The notes beneath the pieces were generated by a model, which searched no databases, was not told the origin of the DNA, and saw only the letters and a program-made list of their open reading frames with translations. From an uncultured Hungatella sp. (GTDB taxonomy: Bacteria > Bacillota > Clostridia > Lachnospirales > Lachnospiraceae), in NCBI GenBank assembly GCA_910579515.1, contig CAJTUV010000013.1, positions 1-64,000 of the forward strand: a stretch of DNA of 64,000 nt, written 5' to 3'. Below are positions 35,370-43,552 of this stretch, one piece after another (position 1 is the stretch's first letter; every line of letters begins with the position of its first letter). The position numbers were made by a program, and so were the translations under genes.

Positions 35370-37150
35370 AAAACACACTGGAATATTTACAGTTTCCAAG
35401 GCCGGATTTTCGCAGAAAACATTGGATGGAGCTGAATGGAACGTGGAAGTTTGGGTTTGACGCAAAGGAGAATATGGACAAGACGATAGAGGTGCCCTTT
35501 GCATACCAGACAGAGGCCAGTGGAATTGGGGAGAAAACGTTTCACGATTGTCTTTGGTATGAGAGGATGTTTCAGATACCAGAAGATATGAAAGGAAAAC
35601 GACAGTTTCTGCACTTTGGGGCAGTGGACTATGAGGCAGAGGTGTGGGTGAACGACCATTATCTGGGAAAACATACAGGAGGGTATACGCCCTTCTCTTT
35701 TGAGATTACGGAAATGACAGAGGAAGATAAGGAGAATATCCTTGTGGTAAAGGCTGCAGACAGGGCAGATACCGCTCAGCCCAGGGGGAAGCAGTACTGG
35801 GAGGAGGAGCCCAGCCGCTGTTGGTATATCCCTACCTCTGGCATCTGGCAGACGGTTTGGCTGGAGGCAGTGGAGGGCAAACCGATCGAACATGTAAAGA
35901 TTGTGCCTGACATTGATTCGAATCAGATCGAGGTTACGGTTACCGTGCCAGAGTATGAGCCGGGCGACCAGGCATTTCTGACTGTGTCTTATTATGGTAG
36001 GTCCGTAAAAAAGCTTACTACCTCACTGGACGGAATCCGCACAACGGTTGTTGTTGCCCTGAAGCCGGAGGATGCGATCGACGAGGTGCATTACTGGTCT
36101 CAGGAAGATCCCAATCTGTATGATCTGACCATTGACCTGGTGCGGATGGAAGGGTATTCCCTTCAAATTTTGGATTCTGTTGGAACTTACTTTGGAATGC
36201 GCAAGGTGAGCCTGGGGAATGGGCGGATTTTGATAAACCACACGCCCTGTTATCTGAAAATGATTCTGGACCAGGGATATTGGGAAGAGTCTGGCCTGAC
36301 GCCCCCTTCTGCCCAAGCGCTGCAGCATGATGTAGAGATGACCCTGAAATTTGGATTTAATGGGGCCAGGAAACACCAGAAAATAGAGGATCCCCGCTAC
36401 TATTATCTGGCGGACTGCTATGGACTTTACGTGTGGGGTGAGGTGCCAAGCGCCTATGAGTTCTGCGATGAAGAGATGGCAAATTTGACCAGAGATTTTA
36501 TGGAGTTTTATAAACGGGACTGTAATCATCCTTGTGTGATTACCTGGGTGGTGTTAAATGAGTCCTGGGGAGTCAGAAAAATTTTGACGGATAAAAGGCA
36601 GCAGAATTTTGGGAAGGCTTTGTATCACATGGCAAAGGCACTGGACCCGACCAGACTGGTCAGCACTAATGACGGCTGGGAGAATGTGAGGGCGGATATC
36701 ATCAGTATTCATGACTATGCTCAGGAGGGAAAGGCGTTTTTGGAGAAGTACACGCAGGAGAGTTTCAAGACGCCGGAAGGAATCTGGCCTCAGAAACGCC
36801 GGCTTTTTGCGCTTGGAGAGAGGACAGAAAAATGGGCAGGAGAGATTGGCGCTGGCTGTGGAGATTTTCAAGAGAATCGGCCGGCGCTCATGGTGACTGA
36901 ATATGGTGGGATTGCTCTGAAAAACAGTGTGAACGATGAAAATTGGGGCTATGGGGATGCAGAGGAGAATGAGGAAGCAATGCTGAAACGGTATGAAGAG
37001 GTGACAAAGGCGATTTTGGAGATCCCCGGTTGCAGCGGTTATTGCTATACTCAGCTTACGGATGTGTATCAGGAGGTCAATGGACTTCTGGACAATTACC
37101 ACAGACCGAAGGTCAGCGTGGAACGAGTTTGTGAGATCAATGGGCAGTGA
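35366..37150 (+). CDS. glycoside hydrolase family 2 protein
   Basis: 594 residues. An N-terminal jelly-roll sugar-binding domain (ELNGTWKFGF; YERMFQIPEDMKGK; VWVNDHYLGKHTGGYTPF), a central immunoglobulin-like domain (about 180-280) and a TIM barrel. The acid/base is Glu399 in TWVVLNESWG and the nucleophile is Glu512 in MVTEYGG. No signal peptide, so it acts on imported oligosaccharides. GH2 includes beta-galactosidases, beta-glucuronidases and beta-mannosidases; the shortened form without C-terminal domains resembles uncharacterised clostridial GH2 enzymes. It overlaps the PHP gene, and an Rrf2 regulator begins 8 bases after its stop. Confidence 0.9.
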   Translation: MKNTLEYLQFPRPDFRRKHWMELNGTWKFGFDAKENMDKTIEVPFAYQTEASGIGEKTFHDCLWYERMFQIPEDMKGKRQFLHFGAVDYEAEVWVNDHYLGKHTGGYTPFSFEITEMTEEDKENILVVKAADRADTAQPRGKQYWEEEPSRCWYIPTSGIWQTVWLEAVEGKPIEHVKIVPDIDSNQIEVTVTVPEYEPGDQAFLTVSYYGRSVKKLTTSLDGIRTTVVVALKPEDAIDEVHYWSQEDPNLYDLTIDLVRMEGYSLQILDSVGTYFGMRKVSLGNGRILINHTPCYLKMILDQGYWEESGLTPPSAQALQHDVEMTLKFGFNGARKHQKIEDPRYYYLADCYGLYVWGEVPSAYEFCDEEMANLTRDFMEFYKRDCNHPCVITWVVLNESWGVRKILTDKRQQNFGKALYHMAKALDPTRLVSTNDGWENVRADIISIHDYAQEGKAFLEKYTQESFKTPEGIWPQKRRLFALGERTEKWAGEIGAGCGDFQENRPALMVTEYGGIALKNSVNDENWGYGDAEENEEAMLKRYEEVTKAILEIPGCSGYCYTQLTDVYQEVNGLLDNYHRPKVSVERVCEINGQ

Positions 37151-37158
37151 GGTGTCAG

Positions 37159-37587
37159 ATGCAGATTTCAAGCAGATTTACGATTGCAGTTCATGTGCTG
37201 ATCGGTATTGAGACATTTAAAAACGATTGTAAGGTAACCAGCGAGCTTCTGGCCTCCAGCGTGAATGTAAATCCGGTTGTCATTCGAAGGCTTCTGCAGC
37301 AGCTAAAAAGGGCCGGAATCGTGGAGGTTGTGCGGGGCAGCGGCGGAGCAAGTATCAAAAGACCTATCCAGGAGATTACATTGCTTGACGTATATCGGGC
37401 TGTGGAGTGTGTGGAAGAAGGAGAGCTTTTTCATTTTCATGAAAACCCCAATCCCCTTTGTCCTGTGGGAAAAAATATTCATGCGATCTTAGACACAAGA
37501 CTGGAGACTATTCAGCAGGCTATGGAAAGAGAGATGGAATGTGTGACTATAGAAGATGTTATGAAGGATGCCCAAAAAATGATGTAA
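37159..37587 (+). CDS. Rrf2-family transcriptional regulator
   Basis: 142 residues with the Rrf2 winged helix (SSRFTIAVHVLIGIE; VTSELLASSVNVNPVVIRRLLQQL; VRGSGGASIKRP) and a C-terminal dimer helix. The Cys set typical of Fe-S Rrf2 proteins (IscR, NsrR) is not complete: only one Cys (NPLCPVG) lies in the usual loop, as in YwnA-like members. ATG 37159 has GAGGTG upstream; GTG 37147 lies within the GH2 end. It probably controls the cupin gene and itself, since an inverted repeat straddles the promoter right after its stop. Confidence 0.88.
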   Translation: MQISSRFTIAVHVLIGIETFKNDCKVTSELLASSVNVNPVVIRRLLQQLKRAGIVEVVRGSGGASIKRPIQEITLLDVYRAVECVEEGELFHFHENPNPLCPVGKNIHAILDTRLETIQQAMEREMECVTIEDVMKDAQKMM

Positions 37588-37640
37588 CTATTGACATTAC
37601 AACAAAAAGGTGATAGAATTGATGTATCAATAATAGTTAC
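37584..37640 (+). promoter_or_regulatory. promoter and inverted-repeat operator of the cupin gene
   Basis: TTGACA 37591-37596 and TAGAAT 37614-37619, spacer 17. The 9-base arms GTAACTATT (37584-37592) and AATAGTTAC (37632-37640) flank the promoter, one touching the Rrf2 stop codon, the other 5' of AAGGAGG. Likely Rrf2 half-sites; alternatively a leader hairpin. Confidence 0.68.
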
Positions 37641-37654
37641 AAGGAGGAAGCATC

Positions 37655-38008
37655 ATGGCAAATTTTAATAAGGTAAGTGTATCTGAGGAAGCAAGAACAG
37701 AACTTCACGACAAACTTTCTTTAACCGGAGCAGAGATCAGTATCAATCATCTTTCGGCGGGAGGGTCTGTGCCTTTTGTTCACTGGCACAAGAAAAATGA
37801 GGAAATTTACGGGATTCTTTCCGGAAACGGAAAGGCTATTGTTGACGGGGAAACCGTAGAACTGGCAGCCGGCGACTGGATTCGTATTTCTCCAGAGGCA
37901 AAGCGTCAATTTTTTGCCTCAGAAGACACAGCAATCAGTTTTATCTGCATTCAGGTAAAAGAACATTCTTTGGAAGGCTATACCATGGAGGATGGCGTAT
38001 CAGAATAA
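37655..38008 (+). CDS. cupin-domain protein
   Basis: 117 residues forming a single small beta-barrel cupin. Motif 1 is GGSVPFVHWHKKNEEIYGILSGNG, with two His and a Glu as metal ligands; motif 2 is LAAGDWIRISPEAKRQF, in which the usual His is replaced by Lys/Arg. Likely a cytoplasmic metal-dependent isomerase, oxygenase or small-molecule binder, substrate unknown. It is paired with the Rrf2 regulator, a common arrangement. The strong AAGGAGG and own promoter suggest inducible, high expression. Confidence 0.85.
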   Translation: MANFNKVSVSEEARTELHDKLSLTGAEISINHLSAGGSVPFVHWHKKNEEIYGILSGNGKAIVDGETVELAAGDWIRISPEAKRQFFASEDTAISFICIQVKEHSLEGYTMEDGVSE

Positions 38009-38026
38009 TTGTTACCTTATAGTCGT

Positions 38027-38815
38027 TTACAGGGGATGGCGCTGGCGATAGGCGGTAGGCGTCATCCCCACAAATTTCTTGAATTGTCTCATATAATGCA
38101 AATCATTTTCATAACCGCAGAAATCTGCGATTTCCCCAATTCCCATATCTGTGGAAGTTAAATAGTATTTGGAAAGATTCAGTCTGGCACTTATAATATC
38201 CTGCTGGCAGGAGCAGTGAAAAAAAGATTGATATAAGTGCTGAAAATAGGACAGGCTTATATTCAGGGAGTCTGCCAGAGAAGGCACGGTCCAGGAGGCA
38301 GCCGGATTATTATAGATTTGGGTCCGTAGTCTGGAAAAGCCCTGGTAGTGTTTTTGAATAAGTGGGTTTTGAAAATCCTTGTCTATGGAGTCCTTCAAGG
38401 AGTACAAAAGGGTGCGCATAAGGGCATCGGTAATCTGCTCTTGAAAGGAAGAGGAACTGTGAAAATTATCGGACAGGAGCCGGACATACTCTGACAAACA
38501 GTGGAAATCATAGGGATACAGGACCTGGCACATAGGGAGCTTTAAAGCCAAGAAGAGAGGGAGTTCCTGATCGTTTAAAGTGAAGTGAATCCAGTCGTCG
38601 TTGTATCCGATCTTGTCACAGCCATAGTGGATGTAGGTTTGGGGCGGAAAACAGATGACAGCATTGGGGTGTATCGGATGTTTCGCATTGTTTTGCATTA
38701 TCCAGGATTCTTGCTTGATCAATAGAAGGAGATAATCTGGCACTCCTTTTTTGTGCTCAATGTTACAGGGTTTGGGGTGATGGGAGTCATGTCCGCAACT
38801 GTTTACGTGTATCAA
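38027..38815 (-). CDS. AraC-family transcriptional regulator
   Basis: 262 residues: an N-terminal sugar-sensing cupin-like domain (about 1-130) and two AraC helix-turn-helix motifs near the C-terminus (VPSLADSLNISLSYFQHLYQ; GIGEIADFCGYENDLHYMRQFK). It is divergent from the glycan-use genes beginning at 38871 and 39108 and is their probable activator. It converges on the cupin gene with 18 bases between, and no terminator is visible there. Confidence 0.88.
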   Translation of the reverse strand: MIHVNSCGHDSHHPKPCNIEHKKGVPDYLLLLIKQESWIMQNNAKHPIHPNAVICFPPQTYIHYGCDKIGYNDDWIHFTLNDQELPLFLALKLPMCQVLYPYDFHCLSEYVRLLSDNFHSSSSFQEQITDALMRTLLYSLKDSIDKDFQNPLIQKHYQGFSRLRTQIYNNPAASWTVPSLADSLNISLSYFQHLYQSFFHCSCQQDIISARLNLSKYYLTSTDMGIGEIADFCGYENDLHYMRQFKKFVGMTPTAYRQRHPL

Positions 38816-38870
38816 AGTGGAAGTCCCCCTTTGGATGTATTTAATCCTATTGTAAGGGATTATGGGGAGA

Positions 38871-39083
38871 ATGGCAAGTACAATACAGGTTAGGGTTGAT
38901 GATGATTTAAAAATGAAATTAGATAAGCTGTTTAAAGATTTGGGGATTGATACGACAGTAGCTATCAGAATGTTTTTAACTCAGACAGCGAAAGGGTTAT
39001 CAGAATACGTATTAAAAAGCAGAATATATCAGTTAAATAGCACGGTAAGGCATTGTGAAAAGAAAGGGAAAGGGGTAGGATAG
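38871..39083 (+). CDS. RelB/DinJ-like ribbon-helix-helix protein without a partner toxin
   Basis: 70 residues from ATG 38871. The first 45 (STIQVRVDDDLKMKLDKLF; LGIDTTVAIRMFLTQT) are a clear RelB/DinJ antitoxin DNA-binding domain. The C-terminal part, which in DinJ continues as a short toxin-wrapping segment (usually LPFE-like), is different here and ends in a basic tail (CEKKGKGVG). The next gene, 24 bases on, is a glycosidase, not a RelE/YafQ toxin. ATG 38862 is an alternative start. It may be a stranded antitoxin or a small regulator of the glycan locus. Confidence 0.75.
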   Translation: MASTIQVRVDDDLKMKLDKLFKDLGIDTTVAIRMFLTQTAKGLSEYVLKSRIYQLNSTVRHCEKKGKGVG

Positions 39084-39107
39084 AATAAAACAAAAAGGAG
39101 AGTCACA

Positions 39108-40259
39108 ATGAGCGAGTATAAGATTTGGGCAGAGGAAGTTTTGAAAAAGGTTCGTAAGAAGATGGAATGGGTCAGTGAGAAAAACAGAGACAAGATTCCA
39201 TACACAACCTTGGAAACTGGCAGTTATGATGATAGATCAGAGGAAAGGCCAGATTGGGGAGCGGACGACGGCCTATATTGGTGGACCAACGGCTTCTGGG
39301 GCGGTATCATGTGGATGCTGTATCAGGACTCAGGTCAGGAGCAGTATGCTCAAATTGCACGAGTGTCAGAAGAGAAGCTTAAGAAGTGCTTCCAGGATTT
39401 TTACGGACTCCACCATGATATTGGATTTATGTTTCTGCCTACGGCAGTAGCAGACTATAAACTGACAGGGAATGAGGACAGTAAAAGGCTTGCCATGTTT
39501 GGCGCCAATCTTCTGGCTGGGCGGTTTAATCCTGTAGGGCGGTTTATCCGCGCATGGAATCAGTCAAATGGAGAGGAAGTTCCCGGATGGGCAATTATTG
39601 ACTGCATGATGAATATTTCCCTCTTGTATTGGGCTTCCAGAGAAAGCGGGGACCCCAGATTTTCTCATATTGCCCAGATGCATGCGGATACGGCCATGAA
39701 AAATTTTATTCGCCCAGATGGTTCTGTGCGCCATATTGTGGAATTTGATCCTGAGACGGGAGAGATAGTAAAAAGCTACGGCGGTCAGGGCTATGGGGAA
39801 GGCTCATCCTGGACCAGAGGCCAGGGATGGGCAGTGTATGGTTTTGCAAACAGTTATAAAAATACGGGAAAAAGAGAATATCTGGACGCAGCAAAGAAAG
39901 TGGCTCATTACTGTATGGCAAATCTGTCAGAGAGCGGCATAATACCTGTAGACTTCAGACAGCCAAAAGAGCCGGCATGGGAGGATTCCTGCGGAGCGTG
40001 CGTGATTGCAGGAGGGCTCATCGAAATAGCCGGATACGTACCGGAACTGGAAAAAGAAATGTATCTTCGGGCAGCGGTAAAAATTTTAAAGGCGATTGCA
40101 GATACCAGGGCGGATTGGACCAGAAATTGCGATGCCATTGTGCAGAATTGTTCTTCTGCCTATCACAGCAACCCTCATCACACTACGATGGTGTATGCAG
40201 ACTATTATTTTATTGAGGCGCTGTACAAATTGGCGGGAACCTCCTTTTGTATTTGGTGA
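39108..40259 (+). CDS. glycoside hydrolase family 88 (unsaturated glucuronyl hydrolase)
   Basis: 383 residues forming an (alpha/alpha)6 barrel. Key acids match the family: Asp104 in HHDIGFMFLP and Asp165 in AIIDCMMN, with the GSSWTRGQGWAVYG block near 228. These enzymes hydrate the double bond of unsaturated uronic acid residues left by polysaccharide lyases, releasing the sugar below. No signal peptide, so it is cytoplasmic. AAAAGGAG precedes the start. It heads the GH88-GH43-symporter group; no lyase lies in the window. Confidence 0.88.
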   Translation: MSEYKIWAEEVLKKVRKKMEWVSEKNRDKIPYTTLETGSYDDRSEERPDWGADDGLYWWTNGFWGGIMWMLYQDSGQEQYAQIARVSEEKLKKCFQDFYGLHHDIGFMFLPTAVADYKLTGNEDSKRLAMFGANLLAGRFNPVGRFIRAWNQSNGEEVPGWAIIDCMMNISLLYWASRESGDPRFSHIAQMHADTAMKNFIRPDGSVRHIVEFDPETGEIVKSYGGQGYGEGSSWTRGQGWAVYGFANSYKNTGKREYLDAAKKVAHYCMANLSESGIIPVDFRQPKEPAWEDSCGACVIAGGLIEIAGYVPELEKEMYLRAAVKILKAIADTRADWTRNCDAIVQNCSSAYHSNPHHTTMVYADYYFIEALYKLAGTSFCIW

Positions 40260-40273
40260 TGGAGAGGATTAAA

Positions 40274-41950
40274 ATGAAGGAAAAAATCCAGAATCCTATT
40301 CTTCGTGGGTTCCATCCAGACCCTTCTATTGTCCGGGTGGGGGAGGATTACTATCTTGCGACCTCAACCTTTGAGTGGTGGCCAGGGATTCGGCTTCACC
40401 ATTCAAAGGATTTAAAACACTGGGAACTGATTGAGTATCCTCTGAACCGGACTTCCCAGCTTGACCTTAGAGGGGTGGGAGCCTCTCAGGGAGTTTGGGC
40501 TCCTTGTCTGACTTACGACAAGGGAACTTTCTATCTTTTGTATACGATTGTGAAATCATTTTACTGCAATATGTACGACACGGAAAATTATCTGGTGACG
40601 GCAAAGGATATTCACGGTCCTTGGTCAGAACCTGTGTCATTAAATAATTTTGGCTTTGACCCGTCTCTTTTCCATGATGAGGATGGCAGAAAATATATGG
40701 TCAGTATGGTGACAGACCACAGGATTCCGAAAAGATATGCAGGCCGTCTGGTGTTGCAGGAGTATGACCCGCTAAAGCAGGAGATGACGGGACCGGTGCG
40801 GGAGATCTATCAGGGGAAACAGATTTTTCTGGAAGGACCACACATTTTTAAGAGGAAGGATTGGTACTATCTTTTTGCGGCCGATACTGGGACAGGAGAA
40901 GGCCACGGTCAGTCTATTTTAAGGTCCAAGAGCGTGTGGGGGCCTTATGAAATGTTTCAGGCTGATTTTATGGAGCGGGAAAACGAGAAAGAAGCCTATT
41001 CCATTCTTACCAGCAGGCACAGGGAGAACATCCTGCTTCAGAAAAGCGGCCACTGTGATTTGGTAGAGACTCCAGAGGGAGAGTGGTATGCAGTCCATCT
41101 TTGCGGCAGAGCGTCTCGGGATCGGAATCCGGAAAACGCAGGGCGTTTTCCCAAGAGCCGTCGTTATATGCTGGGACGGGAGACCGCTATACAGAAAATG
41201 CGGTGGACGAAAGAGGACTGGCTTGTGCTGGAAAGTGGAGATTTTGAGCCTCAAGATGAGATTGAGATGCCTTTGGGAGCCGACCAGGCAAAGGAGGCGC
41301 CAGAACGTCTTGGACGAAGGCTGGTGAGGGATGACTTTGACAGTCAGGCTTTAAACCTGGACTATCAGTCTTTGCGGATTCCTATGGGAGAGCGGTATAT
41401 TTCCTTAAGCGCCAGGCCGGGATGGATTCGCATGTATGGCAGAAGCGGCCTTTCGTCAAAGTTTTCTCAGACTTTAATCGCCAGAAGAATGACGGAGTAT
41501 CACATGGAGGCAGGAACGTATATGGAGTTTGAGCCAGACCTGTTTAAGCAGATGGCTGGGCTGGTTTTACTTTATGACACAGACAATTATCTGTATCTTC
41601 ACGTGTCCAGAGATGAAGATATTGGGAAATGTATCGCTCTTTTGAAGGCAGAGAACAAGAAGTACGAATATCTGACGGATTATGTGCCTCTTCGGGAAGG
41701 GGCTGGGGTTTATCTGAAAATGAGGCTGGCAGACGCCAGGGTTCAGTTCTATTTTGGGTATACACAAGAGGAAGAGATGAAAATAGGGCCTCTCATAAAT
41801 GCCAGTTTCCTTTCTGACGAGGCCTGTGAAGAAGGGTGGTTTACGGGAACCATGATAGGAATCTGCTGCCAGGATTTGACTGGTTTTGGAAAATGTGCGG
41901 ACTTTGACTGGTTTGAGGTGAGAGAGAGCGAAACATGCGCTGGGGGATAA
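40274..41950 (+). CDS. glycoside hydrolase family 43 (beta-xylosidase/arabinofuranosidase type)
   Basis: 558 residues: a five-bladed beta-propeller with catalytic Asp16 (GFHPDPSIVRVG), Asp129 (FGFDPSLFHDEDG) and Glu187 (FLEGPHIFKRKDWYYLFAAD), then a C-terminal beta-sandwich (about 345-550) of the type found in cytoplasmic beta-xylosidases. ATG 40274 follows GAGAGGA and gives the usual family start; the frame is open to 40247 inside the GH88 end. Likely substrates are xylo- or arabino-oligosaccharides. With GH88 it implies use of acidic, xylose- or arabinose-bearing glycans. Confidence 0.9.
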   Translation: MKEKIQNPILRGFHPDPSIVRVGEDYYLATSTFEWWPGIRLHHSKDLKHWELIEYPLNRTSQLDLRGVGASQGVWAPCLTYDKGTFYLLYTIVKSFYCNMYDTENYLVTAKDIHGPWSEPVSLNNFGFDPSLFHDEDGRKYMVSMVTDHRIPKRYAGRLVLQEYDPLKQEMTGPVREIYQGKQIFLEGPHIFKRKDWYYLFAADTGTGEGHGQSILRSKSVWGPYEMFQADFMERENEKEAYSILTSRHRENILLQKSGHCDLVETPEGEWYAVHLCGRASRDRNPENAGRFPKSRRYMLGRETAIQKMRWTKEDWLVLESGDFEPQDEIEMPLGADQAKEAPERLGRRLVRDDFDSQALNLDYQSLRIPMGERYISLSARPGWIRMYGRSGLSSKFSQTLIARRMTEYHMEAGTYMEFEPDLFKQMAGLVLLYDTDNYLYLHVSRDEDIGKCIALLKAENKKYEYLTDYVPLREGAGVYLKMRLADARVQFYFGYTQEEEMKIGPLINASFLSDEACEEGWFTGTMIGICCQDLTGFGKCADFDWFEVRESETCAGG

Positions 41951-42022
41951 GAAAGAGATATACATTTCAAGATATTTCGAGTAAAATAGAGGGAGGAAAA
42001 GACAGGCAGGAGAGAGAAAATT

Positions 42023-43387
42023 ATGGAAGAGAGGACTGTGAACCGCCCTTTTGGAGTCAGAGACGAAATTGGTTATGGCATCGGAGATACAGCAGGCAGT
42101 TTTGTAAATCTTTATATTGAAGGGTATTTTCTGACCTTCTGTACCTATGTCCTGGGGATCGCTCCCCAGTGGATGGCTGGACTTTTCTTTGGTGCACGTC
42201 TGTTGGACGCATGCCTGGGACCGCTTTTTGGGTCGTTTCCTGACCGCTGGGAATTGGGAAAGTCTGGGAACAAATTTTTACCTTGGGTGCGGTTGTTTTC
42301 GCTTCCGCTGGCTGTTTCAGGAGTTCTCTGTTTCTTGGAAATGCCTTTTTCGGAAAGGGCGCTTCATATGTGGATAGCAGGCTGCTATTTGCTTTACAGC
42401 TTGTGTTATTCTGGTACAAGTATTCCTTATGGGGCGATGGTCAATGTGATTTCTCCTCACTCGTCTGACCGCAGCCGATTGTCCAGGGCCCGCAGCATCG
42501 GCGGGACAGTGGTGAGTGTCGGCGCTCTAAGTCTGGTTCCGATTCTGTGTTTTGATAAAGACGCCAATTTAATTCCCTATCGGTTTACCTTATTAGCGGT
42601 GGTGTTTGGCGTTTGTTGTCTGATTGGATATGAGATTTTTGGCCGTTTGACAAAGGAGCGAATCCGACAGGAGAGGAAGGAAAAAGAAAGATTTCAGTTT
42701 AAAAAGGTCCTTGGGGCGGCTGTTAAAAACCGGCCTCTTTTGGGGCTGATGGCTGCTACCATCGGGGGCATGATGGCTTTGTCCAGCGTGCAGCTGTCCA
42801 GCTACATTTACAAAGAGTACTATCAAAATACTGAGGCCATGACAGTGGGAAGCCTTTTGAATCTGCCTGTTCTTTTGCTCTGCTTCTTTATGGTTCCTCG
42901 CTTGGCGGCCCGTTTTGGGAAACGCGGCCTGGTCTTGTGGGCCGTAGCTTTTAGCTTTTTTATCAATTTTTGTAAACTGAGATGGGTTCTTGGAAACGTA
43001 TGGATTTATATGATTCTGTGCTGCATTGGCAATGTGGGCCAGACTGTATTTAATATGCTGGTTTGGAGTATGGCGGCGGATTGTCTGGATTACAGTGAAT
43101 GGAAGCTTCATTTTCGCAGCGACGGCAGTATGTACGGACTTTATGTATTCAGCAGAAAATTGGGCAATACCATTGCCTCTACAGGGATTGCCATAGCTTT
43201 GACAGCCGTGGGGTATGTAGCGGGAAGCAATATGGTGCAAAGCGCTTTTACCATTGACGGTATCTATTATCTGGTAAATGGAGTCCCTTTCCTGGCATGT
43301 GGGATTGAGCTTGCTGGTTTGGGGATTATCTATAATCTTGATAAGAAAACCTGCTGCCAGATGTATGAGGATTTAAAGAGGGCATAG
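42023..43387 (+). CDS. GPH-family sugar:cation symporter
   Basis: 454 residues with 12 membrane helices. It belongs to the glycoside-pentoside-hexuronide symporters: an N-terminal GYGIGDTAGSFV, DRWELGKSGNKFLPW in the loop after helix 2, PYGAMVNVISPHSSDRSRLSRARS near 135, and SMAADCLDYSEWKLHFRSDGSMYGLYVF near 355. Such proteins import glucuronides, xylosides or melibiose with Na+ or H+. It directly follows GH43 by 72 bases and is followed by a strong terminator, closing this transcription unit. Confidence 0.9.
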   Translation: MEERTVNRPFGVRDEIGYGIGDTAGSFVNLYIEGYFLTFCTYVLGIAPQWMAGLFFGARLLDACLGPLFGSFPDRWELGKSGNKFLPWVRLFSLPLAVSGVLCFLEMPFSERALHMWIAGCYLLYSLCYSGTSIPYGAMVNVISPHSSDRSRLSRARSIGGTVVSVGALSLVPILCFDKDANLIPYRFTLLAVVFGVCCLIGYEIFGRLTKERIRQERKEKERFQFKKVLGAAVKNRPLLGLMAATIGGMMALSSVQLSSYIYKEYYQNTEAMTVGSLLNLPVLLLCFFMVPRLAARFGKRGLVLWAVAFSFFINFCKLRWVLGNVWIYMILCCIGNVGQTVFNMLVWSMAADCLDYSEWKLHFRSDGSMYGLYVFSRKLGNTIASTGIAIALTAVGYVAGSNMVQSAFTIDGIYYLVNGVPFLACGIELAGLGIIYNLDKKTCCQMYEDLKRA

Positions 43388-43431
43388 GGAAAAGAATTGC
43401 CAGAGTATAGTCAGAAATAGGATCACGTATT

Positions 43432-43470
43432 AAAAAAATGCACTTTGAACTATAAAAAGTGCATTTTTTT
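43432..43470 (+). terminator. strong terminator after the symporter gene
   Basis: Perfect 15-bp stem, AAAAAAATGCACTTT 43432-43446 with AAAGTGCATTTTTTT 43456-43470, 9-base loop. A/T symmetry would let it work on both strands. Confidence 0.92.
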
Positions 43471-43552
43471 AATCCCCAAAAACTGATATAGTACAGTTAC
43501 AAGAAAACAAAAGGCCGGCCGGATATGAAAATGAGATGGAGGAGAAACAGAT

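Noticed and set aside
38862..43387. Toxin-antitoxin system at the RelB/DinJ-like gene
   Set aside because: No toxin gene lies on either side; the neighbours are an AraC regulator and a glycosidase.
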